Origin: UBA6912 sp041611095
GTDB taxonomy: Bacteria; Actinomycetota; Acidimicrobiia; Spongiisociales; UBA5794
Reading direction: 5' to 3'
Length of the DNA: 19,901 nucleotides
NCBI GenBank assembly: GCA_041611095.1
Contig: JBFINP010000058.1
Location: 1-19,901 of the forward strand
Position numbers and translations under genes: made by a program. This document shows positions 1 through 7,797 of the stretch, piece after piece. The notes beneath the pieces were generated by a model. It did not search any database, had not been told where the DNA came from, and saw only the letters and a program-made list of their open reading frames with translations. Each line of letters opens with the position of its first letter. The stretch's first letter is position 1.

Positions 1-1
1 C

Positions 2-157
2 GCCGCATCCACCCTCGATCGGGCGCGGCTGATGCAGCGACGTGGCTACCGCATCGGTGCCGAGCGTAACGTCGCCGTCGGTCCGGCCATGCTCGGGCTG
101 TGGGGTGCGCTCAGTTTGGCGACCATCGTCGCCGCCGTCCTTGAGATGCGGCCGTGA
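2..157 (+). CDS. C-terminal end of a membrane protein (5' end outside window)
   Basis: The reading frame is open from the window edge and stops with TGA at 155-157. The 51 visible residues hold a basic stretch (RARLMQRRGYR) followed by one hydrophobic helix of about 20 residues (roughly VGPAMLGLWGALSLATIVAA) and a short tail. The Arg-rich stretch suggests a cytoplasmic loop before a final membrane helix. The stop overlaps the GTG start of the next membrane-protein gene by 4 nt, so the two are probably translated together and may form one complex. Too little is present to name a family. Confidence 0.6.
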   Translation, partial: AASTLDRARLMQRRGYRIGAERNVAVGPAMLGLWGALSLATIVAAVLEMRP

Positions 158-594
158 GCGTGACACCAATGACTTGGTTCGTGGCGCTGACCGGCCTCCT
201 CCTCATCGCGCTCCTCGGAGCCTTGCAGGCCGTCGCCATCGTCCGGCCGCGCGACGAGTGGACGATCCGCAACGTCTACGGCGGCAGCCCCGACCGCACC
301 GACCCCGTTGCCTATCTCGCCCACAACCAGGGATTCGCCTGGGCCGACGTCTTCCTCTGGGCGCCGCTCCAGATCGGAGCCGGTGTGGGCATGCTGCTGG
401 GCCAGCAGTGGGGATTCCTGTTGGGCCTGGCGGCTTCCGTGCCCTATGTATACACCGCGATTCTCTTCTACATCTGGGATCGCGACCTCGGGTTCCGGCA
501 GAACACCTTCGTGTACTGGGTCGTGGTGTGGGCCATGTGGCCCGCCTACGGAGTGGTGGAGTTCGTGTACTGCTTCGTGCGTCTCGCCGGCTGA
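154..594 (+). CDS. Small hypothetical integral membrane protein
   Basis: A 146-residue protein with about four hydrophobic segments: residues 7-28, about 68-83, 85-106 and 117-141. Between the first and second lies a polar loop with charged residues (RPRDEWTIRNVYGG) that could face the solvent. The GTG start at 154 overlaps the previous stop (GTGA), which fixes the start by translational coupling. I do not recognise the family. Aromatic-rich helices (Trp and Tyr in FYIWDRDLGF and VVVWAMWPAYG) are typical of small polytopic membrane proteins. It is not obviously related to the transport operon downstream. The function is unknown. Confidence 0.7.
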   Translation: MSVTPMTWFVALTGLLLIALLGALQAVAIVRPRDEWTIRNVYGGSPDRTDPVAYLAHNQGFAWADVFLWAPLQIGAGVGMLLGQQWGFLLGLAASVPYVYTAILFYIWDRDLGFRQNTFVYWVVVWAMWPAYGVVEFVYCFVRLAG

Positions 595-673
595 GCATCT
601 TTGCGACATCGCCTCCTTCACGTTTGAGCGACGATCTCTCCGGGTATCCCGCCACGAAGACGGAGAAGCAACG

Positions 674-1051
674 ATGGACAGCGCACGGCACAGAGACAGG
701 AGTCGGATGGTGCGTGCGGTGCATCCCGGAATCGTCTACGACATCGATCGTGACAATCCCGAGGAGGATTGGCACGTTCCTTTCGAGCAGATGATCTACG
801 TCGGTGACGGCGACCGCGACCTGCCCGCCCTCGACTTCATGGAGTGCCACGCCGCCACGGCCAACGGCGTCCACCGGGCCGGCTCCCCGGACCGCTGGTC
901 GGCCCAAGAGAACATGCGCAACGGGCGTGAGGCCACGGTCTTGAAGGCGAATCACGAACCCGAGTCAGGTCTGGCGACGGCGCTCGAGACAGCTGGGCGC
1001 CGCGCCGCGCCCTGGACGAGCTTGCTGCGGACCTATCCGCACCGAACCTGA
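674..1051 (+). CDS. C-terminal HAD-phosphatase fragment, probable gene remnant
   Basis: A 125-residue frame starts at ATG 674, five bases after GGAGAAG (662-668). Residues about 31-70 read VPFEQMIYVGDGDRDLPALD followed by a small-residue turn and NGV. This resembles the end of HAD phosphatases of the phosphoserine-phosphatase-like group, whose usual text is PFxxMIYIGDGxTDxPC...AIGV. The GDGxxD motif IV, which binds Mg2+, is present. The N-terminal DxDx(T/V) nucleophile motif, the cap domain and motifs II-III are absent, and no frame just upstream supplies them. Members of this group usually run to 210-290 residues, so this is about the last half. It cannot be a phosphatase by itself and is most likely the relic of a 5' deletion, although the intact frame and ribosome site leave expression possible. 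The remaining non-coding DNA between 595 and 1094 shows nothing else. Confidence 0.5.
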   Translation: MDSARHRDRSRMVRAVHPGIVYDIDRDNPEEDWHVPFEQMIYVGDGDRDLPALDFMECHAATANGVHRAGSPDRWSAQENMRNGREATVLKANHEPESGLATALETAGRRAAPWTSLLRTYPHRT

Positions 1052-1094
1052 CCTGCCTCATGGCTGTGATCGAACGGGCCGACGGAGCCATGCT

Positions 1095-2102
1095 GTGTCG
1101 TTGATCGTCGCCATCGCCGTCCTCGTGGCCGGTGCGGCCATCCTCGTCACCGCCGGCGTCAAGTTCACCCGCATCGTGGACGAGCTCGCCGACCGAACCG
1201 GCATGGGCGAGGCGCTGGCCGGAGCGCTGCTTCTCGGCGCCGCAACGTCCCTCCCGGGCCTCATGACCACGATCACGGGCGCAAGCTCTGGCGATGCAGG
1301 TTTCGCAGTGAGCAACGCAGTTGGCGGCATCGCCGCTCAAACCACCTTCCTCGTGATCGCAGATCTCATGTATCGCAAGGTGAATCTCGAACATGCCGCC
1401 GCGTCGCTCCCCAACATCGTGCAGACCATGGTTCTGATGGCGCTCATCGGAGTCGTCCTGTCTGCCACCGGTACTCCGGAAACCCTCGTCGGTTGGGTGC
1501 ACCCGGCGACCATCGTCCTGGTCGCGGTCTACGGATACGGCCTCGTCGTGACCCGCCGGGCACGCGAGTCACCCATGTGGCGGCCCCGCCTCACTCCCGG
1601 GACGGTCACGGACGAACAACAGCCGGACGTGTGGTCGGAGCGCAGCATCCGAGCCCTGTGGGGGATGTTCGCCGGGTTCGCCGTGCTCGTCGGAATCACC
1701 GGATACTTCATCGGCCGGGCCGGCTTGGCCGTGGCGATGGAATCAGGGCTCTCGGGTTCCCTCGTGGGCGCGCTCTTCACCAGCGTCATCACGTCCCTAC
1801 CAGAGCTGGTGACCGTCATCGCGGCCGTTCGGATCGGAGCCCTCACCTTGGCCGTGTCGAACATCGTCGGTGGTAACACCTTCGACGTGCTCTTCGTTGC
1901 TGCCGCAGACGTCGCCTTCACCGGTGGATCGGTCTACCACGCCGCCGACTCGCGTGCGGTCTTCTTCATGGCGCTCACGGTCTTGCTCACCTCGATGCTC
2001 GCCGCGGGAATGCTGTCGAGAGAGAAGCGTCACATCGGCTTCGAGGGAATCGCCATCCTCGTTTTCTATGCGCTCGGCGTGTTGACACTCGTCATAATCT
2101 GA
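1095..2102 (+). CDS. CaCA-family cation exchanger (sodium/calcium exchanger-like)
   Basis: A 335-residue membrane protein with the two inverted alpha repeats that define Ca2+/cation antiporters. Repeat alpha-1 covers residues about 48-85 (GAATSLPG, then AVSNAVGG) and alpha-2 about 226-264 (SVITSLPELVT, then AVSNIVGGNTFD). About ten hydrophobic segments are split by a polar loop at 153-186. Known members exchange Ca2+ or other cations for Na+ or H+ across the inner membrane. The GTG start at 1095 follows GGAG (1084-1087) at seven bases. An ATG at 1090 is in another frame and runs into a stop. The ion-binding Glu of alpha-2 is present (E237), but alpha-1 has Gly55 at the matching place, so ion choice may differ from classical Na+/Ca2+ exchangers. 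The family is clear; the transported ion is not. Confidence 0.85.
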   Translation: MSLIVAIAVLVAGAAILVTAGVKFTRIVDELADRTGMGEALAGALLLGAATSLPGLMTTITGASSGDAGFAVSNAVGGIAAQTTFLVIADLMYRKVNLEHAAASLPNIVQTMVLMALIGVVLSATGTPETLVGWVHPATIVLVAVYGYGLVVTRRARESPMWRPRLTPGTVTDEQQPDVWSERSIRALWGMFAGFAVLVGITGYFIGRAGLAVAMESGLSGSLVGALFTSVITSLPELVTVIAAVRIGALTLAVSNIVGGNTFDVLFVAAADVAFTGGSVYHAADSRAVFFMALTVLLTSMLAAGMLSREKRHIGFEGIAILVFYALGVLTLVII

Positions 2103-2255
2103 ACCCAGACCGCACGAGGTGCTGCGCCTACCGAGCCGATAGGTCGATGCCGGCGCCGGCCCCGTGCGAGCAGATGACGGCGCTCCTCGCGTCGGCGTGG
2201 CGCCCGAGCCGGGCCGGCGACGACAATCGCCGCCGGCGACACGGAAGGAGCCCCC

Positions 2256-3680
2256 GTGAGTGACGGGCGCGGAGTCGACATCGTTCCTGTACTGCCGGGT
2301 GCGGCTTCACTCGGCGCCTACCAGGCCGGAGCGGCCGCGGCCGTGGTGGCCGGGCGGAACGCATTGCGCACCCGCGGGCACGACGTGGAGCTTCCGGCGT
2401 GGGGCGGGGCGTCGGCTGGCGCCACGGTGGCCCTGCTGGCGGCCCACTGTCTCGCCCAGGGGCTCGATCCGGTAGCCGTACTGCGGACGGCATGGGTGGA
2501 ACGGGTGGACCTCCAGGTGCTGACCCAGGGCTCGCGGGCGCCTCTCGGCCTGGAGGACCTGCGCGAGGGTTTGCGGCACCTGCTGACCGGCGAGAGCCTC
2601 GACCTTCGCCCCGCCGAGCCCCCGGGGCGAACGGACGTTGCGATTCACATTGCCCTCACGACGCTGCGCGGCTACCGCTACCTGCTCGACGACCTCGGTA
2701 CGAGACCCGTGGACGCCGTCACCTACGCGGACTGGACGCAGGTGCGATATCCGGCCGGGGGCGATCCCGGCGATCTGTGCCGGCCGGACGGCTCCTCGGC
2801 CCTCGATCTCGTGATCGCGTCCGCGGCCAACCCCGCCGTGTTCCCGCCTCGCGTGCTCGACCGATCGGGGGCCTTCGAGGACTACGAGGAGCGTGACCTC
2901 CACGACGTTGCCGAGAACTCGAGTTCGTGGTGGTTCGTCGACGGCGGCCTGGTGCAGAGCCGCCCCATACAGCGAACGCTGGCGATGGTCCCTGCTTCGA
3001 AGCGGCAGCTGCGCTGCGTCGTCATCGACCCGCGCTCCGAGGGGCCCTCGACCGGGTCCGGCTGGGGCGATCCGGAGCGCGACGGCGAATGGCTCCGGGG
3101 GCTGATGCGAGCCATGTCCATCTTCCCCGCCCAAGTCTTGTCCGACGAGCTGAGGCGCATCGACGAGGCCAACCGCACGCACGACGCACTCGCGGAACTG
3201 GCTCCATTGCTGCGGATCGCCGACGAAGATGCCTGGAATAGGTGGGCGCGGGACCGAGATCTGGCCGACGCCGACGATCGCGTGCTGGCCGCGCTCCTCG
3301 CCGCAGCCGGCCTCCCGACCGGCCGGCGAATCGAGGCGGATGTCATTCACCCCCGGCTCGTCGCCGACAGCCGTGATGTCGAAGGTCTGCTGGCCGGCGA
3401 GCTCCTGGGCGATTTCGCCGGCTTCCTGTCACACGACCTCCGCGACAGCGACTTCTCGCTCGGTTTCGCATGCGGCGCCGAGTGGTGGTCGAACGCTCTC
3501 GATGAGCTCGGATTCGGCGAGGAGAAGTCATTCGTCGCCGAGTGCCTGACGCGCGTCGGACCGCCCCCCTGGGAACGTATCGAGCGAGGCAAGACCCAGC
3601 TATCCGACCTTCCGATGCGGGCCAAGTTTCGGTTGGGGCGTGTGGCGCTGCGAGCGCTCCGAGCCACTCTGTGGAGGTGA
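2256..3680 (+). CDS. Patatin-like phospholipase / acyl hydrolase
   Basis: A 474-residue protein with the patatin layout in its first half. The oxyanion loop region is PGAASLGAYQAG (residues 14-25). The nucleophile elbow GASAG is at 51-55 with Ser53. The catalytic Asp lies in FVDGG (Asp229), followed by LVQSRP. Patatins use a Ser-Asp dyad to hydrolyse ester bonds in lipids. The C-terminal half (about 250-474) is mostly helical by composition and not recognised. There is no signal peptide, so it should be cytoplasmic or membrane-associated. The GTG start is preceded by GGAAGGAG (2243-2250), five bases upstream. The 153-nt gap before it holds only GC-rich palindromes with no clear promoter. It probably ends its transcript before the importer operon, which has its own promoter signals. 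Confidence 0.85.
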   Translation: MSDGRGVDIVPVLPGAASLGAYQAGAAAAVVAGRNALRTRGHDVELPAWGGASAGATVALLAAHCLAQGLDPVAVLRTAWVERVDLQVLTQGSRAPLGLEDLREGLRHLLTGESLDLRPAEPPGRTDVAIHIALTTLRGYRYLLDDLGTRPVDAVTYADWTQVRYPAGGDPGDLCRPDGSSALDLVIASAANPAVFPPRVLDRSGAFEDYEERDLHDVAENSSSWWFVDGGLVQSRPIQRTLAMVPASKRQLRCVVIDPRSEGPSTGSGWGDPERDGEWLRGLMRAMSIFPAQVLSDELRRIDEANRTHDALAELAPLLRIADEDAWNRWARDRDLADADDRVLAALLAAAGLPTGRRIEADVIHPRLVADSRDVEGLLAGELLGDFAGFLSHDLRDSDFSLGFACGAEWWSNALDELGFGEEKSFVAECLTRVGPPPWERIERGKTQLSDLPMRAKFRLGRVALRALRATLWR

Positions 3681-3772
3681 TGAGAGCCCGTGCCGGCTCG
3701 TCGGTCTCACCCTCCGAACTCGGCCGGCATCAGGATTCCTGGCTCGTAGCCCCACCCCTCAGGCTCCCCGAC

Positions 3773-3795
3773 TGCTATGCTACATGGAACGTAGC
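3773..3795 (+). promoter_or_regulatory. Candidate promoter and operator of the importer operon
   Basis: In the 216-nt gap before the lipoprotein gene, an extended -10 element TGCTATGCT lies at 3773-3781. No convincing -35 is visible. An inverted repeat GCTAC-(7 nt)-GTAGC at 3779-3795 overlaps the end of the -10 and the expected transcription start, a typical place for a repressor site. The 19 bases from 3772 match the 19-bp element at 12400 and 18084 at 11 positions, which is too weak to call on its own. The rest of 3681-3896 holds a weak 5-bp stem (3684-3699) and a purine-rich ribosome site before 3897. Confidence 0.4.
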
Positions 3796-3896
3796 GCGGG
3801 AGGGACGCCGGGCGGAAAGACCCGTCGCACAACAGGTTTCCACCTCTCCCATGCCACCGTTCGCGTCACTTGCCGGAGAACGAAGGGAAGCTGGCC

Positions 3897-5165
3897 ATGC
3901 AGCTCACCATCCGACCGATCCTGTTCCTCATGGCGGCGCTTGCGCTCCTTGCAGCGGCGTGTGGCGATGGCGACGGCACGACGACGACGGCCGCCGCAGC
4001 ACCGGACACCACTGCAGCGGAGACCACCGCCGCCACGGAGCCTCCCCCGGAGACCACCACGACGGCCGCTCCCCAGGATGACAAGCCGCCGATCGTTATC
4101 GGGCTCATCACCGACGTCTCTGGGCGCTTCGTGAGCTTCGGCAAGGACATCGAAGCCGCCACCAACCTCGCCGTCGACAAGGTGAACGCCGAGGGCGGCG
4201 TCAACGGTTCGCTGATCGAGCTCCGCCTCGTCGACACCGGCGGCGAACCGGACCAGGCGGTGCTGGCATACCGGCAGCTTGCCGACGAGGGCGTGTTCGC
4301 CGTGAGCGGCCCGCTGTCATCGGGGGAAGGTGAGGTGCTGTTTGCGCAGGCACCCTCGGTGGCGCTGCCCATCGTGACGGGCACGGCCAACAAGGAGGGC
4401 ATCACCGACCTCGGGGAGGGTTGGGCGTTCCGGAACACGGCCACGAACACAGCGCTCTATACGGAAGCGATGCCGCAATGGGCAGACGCCTACGACGTGC
4501 AGACGGCCGTCTTGGTGTTCGACGAGGAGGAACCCGTCACGGCAGCCGCCGCGATGTTCGCCATCCCGGGAGTCGCGCAGGCGGTGGGCGTTGAGATAGT
4601 CAACGCCGACGCCCCGATCACCTTCACACGCGGACAGACCGACTTCTCCACAACGGTGCAGCGCATCAAGGACACTGCAGCCGATGGACTCATCATCATG
4701 TCGGCGCCCGCCGAGGCCGGGCTCATCGCCGGTGAACTGGCGCGCCAGGCCGAGACCAGACCTGTGCTCGGGCATCCTGCGCAAGGAGGCAACACGTTCT
4801 TCGAGCAAGGCGGCGACGCCATCAACAACTGGGTCCTGCCCTCCATCTTCAACCCTGCCAGCGACAGTGCCCTCACGCAGGAGTACCTGACCGGTATGGC
4901 CGAGGTCGACACCGAGCCACCCACCGTGCCCGAGGCGGCGAACTACTACGACAACATCCTGATGCTCGCCGATGTCTTGGGAGGTGCGGGGATCGACGGC
5001 AATGCGTCGGCGGATGATGCGCGGGCTGCGGTGCAGCAAGGGCTGCTGGCGTTGTGCGGATTCCAGGGTGCAGCCGGGGAGATCTGCTTCCTCGAGAACG
5101 GAGATGCCGAGAAGACCGTCTATGTGAACGTCGTCATCGGTGGCCAGCTGCAGCCACTGCAGTAA
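3897..5165 (+). CDS. ABC transporter substrate-binding lipoprotein, branched-chain amino acid/amide type (LivJ-like)
   Basis: A 422-residue secreted lipoprotein. Residues 1-21 form a signal peptide ending in the lipobox LAAAC with the lipidated Cys22. About 40 residues of Thr/Ala/Pro-rich linker follow, then a type I periplasmic-binding fold of the Leu/Ile/Val receptor family (PIVIGLITDVSGRF, AVDKVNAEGGVNG, then FAVSGPLSSGEGE). It should capture the substrate outside the membrane and deliver it to the permeases encoded downstream. I chose ATG 3897 because AAGGGA lies seven to nine bases upstream and the signal peptide begins correctly; a TTG at 3870 in frame would add nine polar residues. The ligand cannot be read from sequence: this family binds amino acids, amides, urea, aromatic acids and others. 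The neighbouring amidase and UbiD-like genes favour an amide or carboxylate. Confidence 0.88.
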   Translation: MQLTIRPILFLMAALALLAAACGDGDGTTTTAAAAPDTTAAETTAATEPPPETTTTAAPQDDKPPIVIGLITDVSGRFVSFGKDIEAATNLAVDKVNAEGGVNGSLIELRLVDTGGEPDQAVLAYRQLADEGVFAVSGPLSSGEGEVLFAQAPSVALPIVTGTANKEGITDLGEGWAFRNTATNTALYTEAMPQWADAYDVQTAVLVFDEEEPVTAAAAMFAIPGVAQAVGVEIVNADAPITFTRGQTDFSTTVQRIKDTAADGLIIMSAPAEAGLIAGELARQAETRPVLGHPAQGGNTFFEQGGDAINNWVLPSIFNPASDSALTQEYLTGMAEVDTEPPTVPEAANYYDNILMLADVLGGAGIDGNASADDARAAVQQGLLALCGFQGAAGEICFLENGDAEKTVYVNVVIGGQLQPLQ

Positions 5166-5202
5166 CGGTGCGCGCACCGATGCGACGAGGGCCGTCCGAC
5201 AA

Positions 5203-5233
5203 CGGATGGAGACGCCGGCGCCGACTCCATCCG
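5203..5233 (+). other. Intercistronic stem-loop between lipoprotein and permease genes
   Basis: A perfect 9-bp inverted repeat, CGGATGGAG at 5203-5211 and CTCCATCCG at 5225-5233, encloses a 13-nt GC-rich loop. It lies in the 89-nt gap after the lipoprotein stop. A second small palindrome, CGGTGCG/CGCACCG, spans 5166-5179 directly after the stop. No T-run follows either, so a simple terminator is unlikely. In other importer operons, hairpins here shield the upstream message from 3' decay and let the binding protein outnumber the membrane subunits. That role is inferred here. Confidence 0.5.
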
Positions 5234-5254
5234 CAGAGTTGAGGACGCCGCCCG

Positions 5255-6115
5255 ATGATCCAAGTGCTGATCAATGGGCTCCTCCAGGGTGCCAACTACG
5301 CCCTGCTCGCACTCGGGTACACCCTCGTTTTCGGTGTCATGCACCTCCTGACCCTGGCGCACGGCGAGGTGTTCATGGCCGCGGGGCTCCTGGCCCTCAT
5401 CATCGCCACGCCCACCACACCGTTGTGGCTGGCCGCAGTGATCGCCATCGCCGTCGGGGCCGTGCTGAGCATCCTCACCGACTTCGTCAGTTTCCGGCCC
5501 GTCGGCTACGCCCGGCCGATCGCCGCCGCCGTCTCCACCATCGGGCTTGCCATCCTCATCCTGAACGCAACGCTGCAGATACGCGGCTCATCGACGGCGG
5601 TGGCGGTTCCGTTCGACATCCCCCGAACCGACATCTCGATCGGGGGCACGTTGATCTCGATGACGCAGGTGGTGAGCCTCGTCGTCGCCATCGTCGTGAT
5701 GGTGGCGACCCATCAGTTCGTCCAGAGAACCAAGTGGGGCATGGCCATGCGGGCCTTTGCCCATGACGCCGAGACCGTCGCCCTCCTCGGGGTCCCCGTT
5801 CGGCGCCTGACCGTTCTCACGCTCGGGATCGCAGGATCGCTCGCCGGGCTGGCCGCTTTCCTGCTCGCCATGCGGATCGGGAGCGTGTCGCCACTCACCG
5901 GGTTGGAGGTCGGTCTCATCGGCCTCGCCGTGATGACCATCGGTGGTCTCGGGAGCCTCACGGGTGCGATGGTCGCGGGGGTGGGCCTGGGCGTCATCCA
6001 GTCCTTCGCCGCCTACTACGGATTCACCGGTTTCCAAGCTGCGATCCCCTGGCTGCTCCTCGTACTCGTCCTGCTGGTCCGACCCCGGGGTCTGATCCCC
6101 ACTGCCCAGGCATGA
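5255..6115 (+). CDS. ABC transporter permease, branched-chain amino acid type (LivH-like)
   Basis: A 286-residue polytopic membrane protein that begins MIQVLINGLLQGANYALLAL, the hallmark start of LivH permeases, followed by GYTLVFGVMHLLTLAHGEVFM. About eight hydrophobic segments follow. The loop around residues 163-195 (GMAMRAFAHDAETVALLGVPVRR) matches the cytoplasmic coupling loop that contacts the ATPase. It forms one half of the membrane channel; the LivM-like half is in the next gene. The ATG at 5255 follows the hairpin-containing gap. The stop overlaps the next start by 4 nt (ATGA). Length and layout are normal for the family. Confidence 0.9.
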   Translation: MIQVLINGLLQGANYALLALGYTLVFGVMHLLTLAHGEVFMAAGLLALIIATPTTPLWLAAVIAIAVGAVLSILTDFVSFRPVGYARPIAAAVSTIGLAILILNATLQIRGSSTAVAVPFDIPRTDISIGGTLISMTQVVSLVVAIVVMVATHQFVQRTKWGMAMRAFAHDAETVALLGVPVRRLTVLTLGIAGSLAGLAAFLLAMRIGSVSPLTGLEVGLIGLAVMTIGGLGSLTGAMVAGVGLGVIQSFAAYYGFTGFQAAIPWLLLVLVLLVRPRGLIPTAQA

Positions 6116-7797
6116 TCGACATCCTCACCAACGACGCATTGGTGACGCTCATCGCGATCCACGCCATCGCCGCCATCGGGATGAATCTCGTGTACCTCAC
6201 AGGGCAGCTCAACCTCGGACAGGCGGCATTCCTGGCGATCGGCGCCTACACGACGGCCTGGGTCGACGTCGAGCTCGGATGGGCTCTCGTCCCCAGCCTC
6301 ATGGCTGGGGCGGTGGCTGCGGCGATCGTGGCGTTCCCCGTCGCGGTGGGAGCCAACCGGGTACGGGGGATCTACCTCATCATGGGGACGCTGGCGGTCG
6401 GCGAGCTGGTCAGAGTCGCTATCGGCAACATCGAAGCCGTGGGCGCTCGGCAGGGCTACTTCGGCATGGAACCGGTGTCTCGAGGAGGGGTCTACGCAGC
6501 TCTCGCCGTCGTCCTCGTCCTGGCACTGCTCCTCGTCGCGAGCTCCCACGGACTGCGAATGCGGTCGATCTTCGACGACGAGGACGCCGCCGCCGCGGCG
6601 GGAGTGGCGACGCGCCGAGTGAAGATCGCGGCGGTGATGATCAGCGCCGCGGTGGTCGCCATCTCAGGTGGGCTCCTCGCAAAGTGGCTCTTGTTCATCG
6701 CACCACGGGATTTCGGCGTCGGCGTGTCGTTCGAGGTCGCCCTCTACACGCTGATCGGTGGGGTTCACAGCTTGCTCGGGGCGCTGGTCGGGGCCACCCT
6801 CATCACCGTCTTGATCGAGGTGCTCTCGAAAGTTCCGGACCTCGATTACGTTCCATCGGCCCTCCACTTCCTGTCCGGATGGCGCCTCGTCGTGTTCGGA
6901 GCGTTGGTGATCGTGCTCATGCCGGCGCTGCCGGAGGGGCTGGTGAGCCGGCGAACCGGTCTGGCGCTGAGCGCACCGTTTCGGACGCTGCGCCGCCGAT
7001 ATCAGTCGACGGAAGAGCAAACACACCGACGAGCGGGGGCCGACCTTCTCCCACCGGCAAACACCGCCGCGATCGCCCTGGTGGGTATCACGCACGACTT
7101 CGGGGGCGTCCGAGCCCTCAACTCTGTCGACTTCAGCGTCGACCACGGCGAGATCGTCGCACTCATCGGCGCCAACGGGGCGGGGAAGACGACATTGATC
7201 GACGTGGTGGGCGGCCGCCTGTCCTGCCAGGTAGGAGCCATCACGCTGCTCGGCAGCGACGTGACCCATTGGCGACCGGAGATGCGGACTCGCACCGGCC
7301 TCGCTCGGACGTTCCAGAACGTACGCGTCTTCGCTCACCTGACGGTGGAGGAGACCGTACGGCTCGGTTGGTTGGCTGCCCGCCCCGGTGGGCCGAGCTC
7401 CAGCGACGTGCTCCAGCTCGTCGGACTCGAGGCTCACCGTGACGTGCTGCCGGGACGGCTCACGCTCAGTCAAAGACGGCACCTCGAGATTGCCCGCGCC
7501 GTTGCGTCCAACCCCGTCGTCGTCTTCCTCGACGAGCCCTCCGTCGGGATGAACGACGACGAGCGCGCCGAGCTGGCCACGCTCGTGCGTGCCATTCGGG
7601 ACCTCGGGGTTGCCGTGGTGGTGGTCGACCACAATCTGGATCTGGCCCTGGGCGTTGCCGATCGCGTCGTCGTGCTCGACTTCGGGGAGATCATCGCAAC
7701 CGGTAGCGCGGACGACGTCTTGCACGACCCTCGGGTCCGCAGGGCGTACCTGGGCGAGAACGAGCCGGAGGAGGCGATCGGCGAGGTCGAAGCGTGA
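6112..7797 (+). CDS. Fused ABC permease-ATPase (LivM-LivG type)
   Basis: A 561-residue fusion. Residues 1 to about 295 are a LivM-type permease (GMNLVYLTGQLNLGQAAFLAIGAY near the start, about eight membrane segments). A polar linker covers about 295-320. Residues about 320-550 are a LivG-type ATPase: Walker A GANGAGKT at 353-360, Q-loop near FQN, Walker B with Asp474-Glu475 (FLDEPSVGMN) and switch His507. The ABC signature reads LTLSQRRHLEIAR (450-462); the usual LSGGQ or LPYGQQR Gly is replaced by Ser453. Fusing the two subunits fixes their ratio, so the full importer would need LivH, this protein, LivF and the lipoprotein. The ATG overlaps the LivH stop and the stop overlaps the LivF GTG. 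The fusion is not a sequencing join, because the frame and the linker are continuous. Confidence 0.9.
   Translation: MIDILTNDALVTLIAIHAIAAIGMNLVYLTGQLNLGQAAFLAIGAYTTAWVDVELGWALVPSLMAGAVAAAIVAFPVAVGANRVRGIYLIMGTLAVGELVRVAIGNIEAVGARQGYFGMEPVSRGGVYAALAVVLVLALLLVASSHGLRMRSIFDDEDAAAAAGVATRRVKIAAVMISAAVVAISGGLLAKWLLFIAPRDFGVGVSFEVALYTLIGGVHSLLGALVGATLITVLIEVLSKVPDLDYVPSALHFLSGWRLVVFGALVIVLMPALPEGLVSRRTGLALSAPFRTLRRRYQSTEEQTHRRAGADLLPPANTAAIALVGITHDFGGVRALNSVDFSVDHGEIVALIGANGAGKTTLIDVVGGRLSCQVGAITLLGSDVTHWRPEMRTRTGLARTFQNVRVFAHLTVEETVRLGWLAARPGGPSSSDVLQLVGLEAHRDVLPGRLTLSQRRHLEIARAVASNPVVVFLDEPSVGMNDDERAELATLVRAIRDLGVAVVVVDHNLDLALGVADRVVVLDFGEIIATGSADDVLHDPRVRRAYLGENEPEEAIGEVEA

Noticed and set aside
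2149..2160. Perfect palindrome GCCGGCGCCGGC before the patatin gene, with nearby direct repeats of GCCGGCGAC (2213, 2232)
   Set aside because: Such GC-only words are frequent in this DNA and no promoter element goes with them.
3870..3896. TTG start for the lipoprotein, giving 431 residues
   Set aside because: It adds polar residues before the signal peptide, and the ribosome site fits ATG 3897.
6664..7725. Minus-strand frame of 353 codons over the LivM-LivG gene
   Set aside because: It is antisense to conserved permease and ATPase motifs and its translation is His/Asp/Gly-rich without domains.
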